Shown here piece after piece: positions 5,961 to 6,680 of a DNA stretch of 6,680 nt. Origin of the DNA: Bacteroidota bacterium (GTDB lineage: Bacteria > Bacteroidota > Bacteroidia > Bacteroidales > VadinHA17); assembly GCA_023430725.1 (NCBI GenBank), contig JAEYZD010000013.1, forward strand, positions 1 to 6,680. The letters run 5' to 3'. Under the pieces are notes generated by a model. The model worked only from the letters and a program-made list of their open reading frames with translations, ran no database searches and was not told where the DNA came from. The translations under genes were made by a program, and so were the position numbers. The stretch's first letter is position 1. Every line of letters starts with the position of its first letter.

Positions 5961-6608
5961 ATGAAACTTGACAAGATCTTCTCGTACCTGGCCCCCAAAG
6001 AGGGCAAGTTTTATCCTCTCTTCAAGGATGCTTCAGCCAACCTTATAATAGGAGCGGAACTACTGGTAGAGCTGATGAATGAACCGTCTCCGGAAAAGCG
6101 GGAGGTACTTGGCAACAAGATCAAGGAGGCTGAGCTGGTTGGAGACCAGATTGCAAAGAACCTGTACAAGACGCTGAGCAGCACATTTATAACTCCTTTT
6201 GACCGGGAGGATATCTTTGAGCTTATCCATGCAACCGATTCCGTTCTTGATCTGATGCACGGAGCAGCCAAGCAGACACATCTCTATAAGCTTAAAGAGA
6301 TTCCGGATGAATTCCGCGATATGGCCAACACCATCAGGCTGGCGTCGATTGAGATCAACACCGCTTTCAACGGCCTTCGCGATGTGCTGAATCTCTCAAA
6401 ATACAAGGACAACTGTCACAGGATAGGGGAACTGGAGGAGCATGCTGATGACATCAACCACAGGTACCTGGCCAAGCTGTTCCAGGAGGAGACAAATGCG
6501 ATTGAACTGATCAAGAAGAAGGATATCCTGGCCGCCCTGGAGAAGGCTGTTGACCGCTGTGATGATGTGGCGGATATACTTTCATCAGTCATAATCAAAA
6601 TTGCATAA
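5961..6608 (+). CDS. DUF47 family protein, PhoU-like Pit accessory protein
   Basis: This 215-aa soluble, all-helical protein is of the DUF47/PhoU-related family. Its first half contains KEAELVGDQIAKNLYKTL and the diagnostic FITPFDREDI (76-85), followed by LIHATDSVLDLMHGAAK. The second half repeats the pattern with ELEEHADDINHRYLAKLFQEE (157-177) and DRCDDVADIL (198-207). These acidic clusters in the two three-helix halves are where PhoU-type proteins bind metal. Length is normal and the ATG at 5961 gives the usual N-terminus (MKLDKIFSYLAPKEGKFYPLF). It is followed after 10 nt by a Pit phosphate permease gene, the standard partner, so it probably controls or assists low-affinity phosphate uptake at the inner face of the membrane. 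Its mechanism is not established for this lineage. There is no Shine-Dalgarno sequence, as for the other genes here. Confidence 0.93.
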   Translation: MKLDKIFSYLAPKEGKFYPLFKDASANLIIGAELLVELMNEPSPEKREVLGNKIKEAELVGDQIAKNLYKTLSSTFITPFDREDIFELIHATDSVLDLMHGAAKQTHLYKLKEIPDEFRDMANTIRLASIEINTAFNGLRDVLNLSKYKDNCHRIGELEEHADDINHRYLAKLFQEETNAIELIKKKDILAALEKAVDRCDDVADILSSVIIKIA

Positions 6609-6618
6609 AAGCATCAAG

Positions 6619-6680
6619 ATGGACTTCACGATCCTGATCATCATTGTTGTTCTCGCGTTTGCATTTGACCTCATCAACGG
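6619..6680 (+). CDS. pit: Pit family inorganic phosphate transporter, 3'-truncated by window edge
   Basis: Only the first 20 codons are present, starting with the ATG at 6619: MDFTILIIIVVLAFAFDLIN, followed by the first two bases of a probable Gly codon. The hydrophobic first helix running into FDLING matches the start of the PHO4/Pit family, where FDFINGFHD is the usual form and carries part of the phosphate/cation site. The position 10 nt after a DUF47 gene strongly supports this. Pit proteins carry phosphate, often as a metal-phosphate complex, with protons (some relatives with Na+) across the inner membrane. Transcription is presumably from the promoter upstream of the DUF47 gene, as there is no room for another in the gap. 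Confidence 0.85.
   Translation, partial: MDFTILIIIVVLAFAFDLIN

Noticed and set aside
1..6680. Phage, defence, CRISPR, insertion sequence or other accessory system
   Set aside because: No terminal inverted repeats, spacer arrays, transposase, integrase, toxin or nuclease-helicase genes are visible. Gene content, spacing and base composition look like ordinary core chromosome.

Overview
The window looks like chromosomal DNA from a member of the Bacteroidota, probably a marine or otherwise sodium-exposed relative of the Bacteroidales. The lineage call rests on three things seen in the sequence. Start codons lack Shine-Dalgarno sequences and have A/T-rich leaders. Several upstream regions carry the Bacteroidota promoter pattern TTTG-N(17-23)-TAnnTTTG. 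The protein set is typical of the phylum: a PS-10/S37 peptidase, a single-RRM RNA-binding protein and a DUF47-pit pair. Order and genus cannot be fixed from this sequence alone.

Layout, left to right. (1) 1-973, plus strand: the C-terminal two thirds of an S37-family serine aminopeptidase, cut by the left edge, with the Ser-Asp-His triad visible. (2) 974-1158: an A/T-rich leader with a good promoter, followed by a 102-aa RRM protein (1159-1467). Its 3' region holds two hairpins, the second a clear terminator. (3) 1595-4338, minus strand: two consecutive membrane transporters of the same ion-transporter superfamily. Upstream is a full-length NhaD-type Na+/H+ antiporter, and downstream is a shorter NhaD/ArsB/CitMHS-like paralogue. 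A strong hairpin separates them, with a promoter-like box on its downstream flank. (4) 4403-5803, minus strand: a beta-CASP metallo-beta-lactamase-fold protein of the CPSF73/Ysh1-like type, probably a ribonuclease. (5) A 157-bp divergent intergenic region. (6) 5961 to the right edge, plus strand: a DUF47 (PhoU-like) phosphate-transport accessory protein and the first 20 codons of a Pit phosphate permease, 10 nt apart.

How the genes work together. DUF47 and pit form a well-known phosphate-uptake unit. The two NhaD-superfamily proteins suggest Na+/pH homeostasis, but the substrate of the shorter one is not established. The RRM protein and the beta-CASP nuclease both act on RNA but are not in one operon. 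I see no mobile element, CRISPR array, tRNA or rRNA, and no convincing novel multi-gene system. The points most worth a second look are the 3'-UTR hairpins after the RRM gene, the terminator/promoter overlap between the two transporters, the A9 tract at the likely nhaD transcription start, and a repeated motif in the divergent intergenic region.
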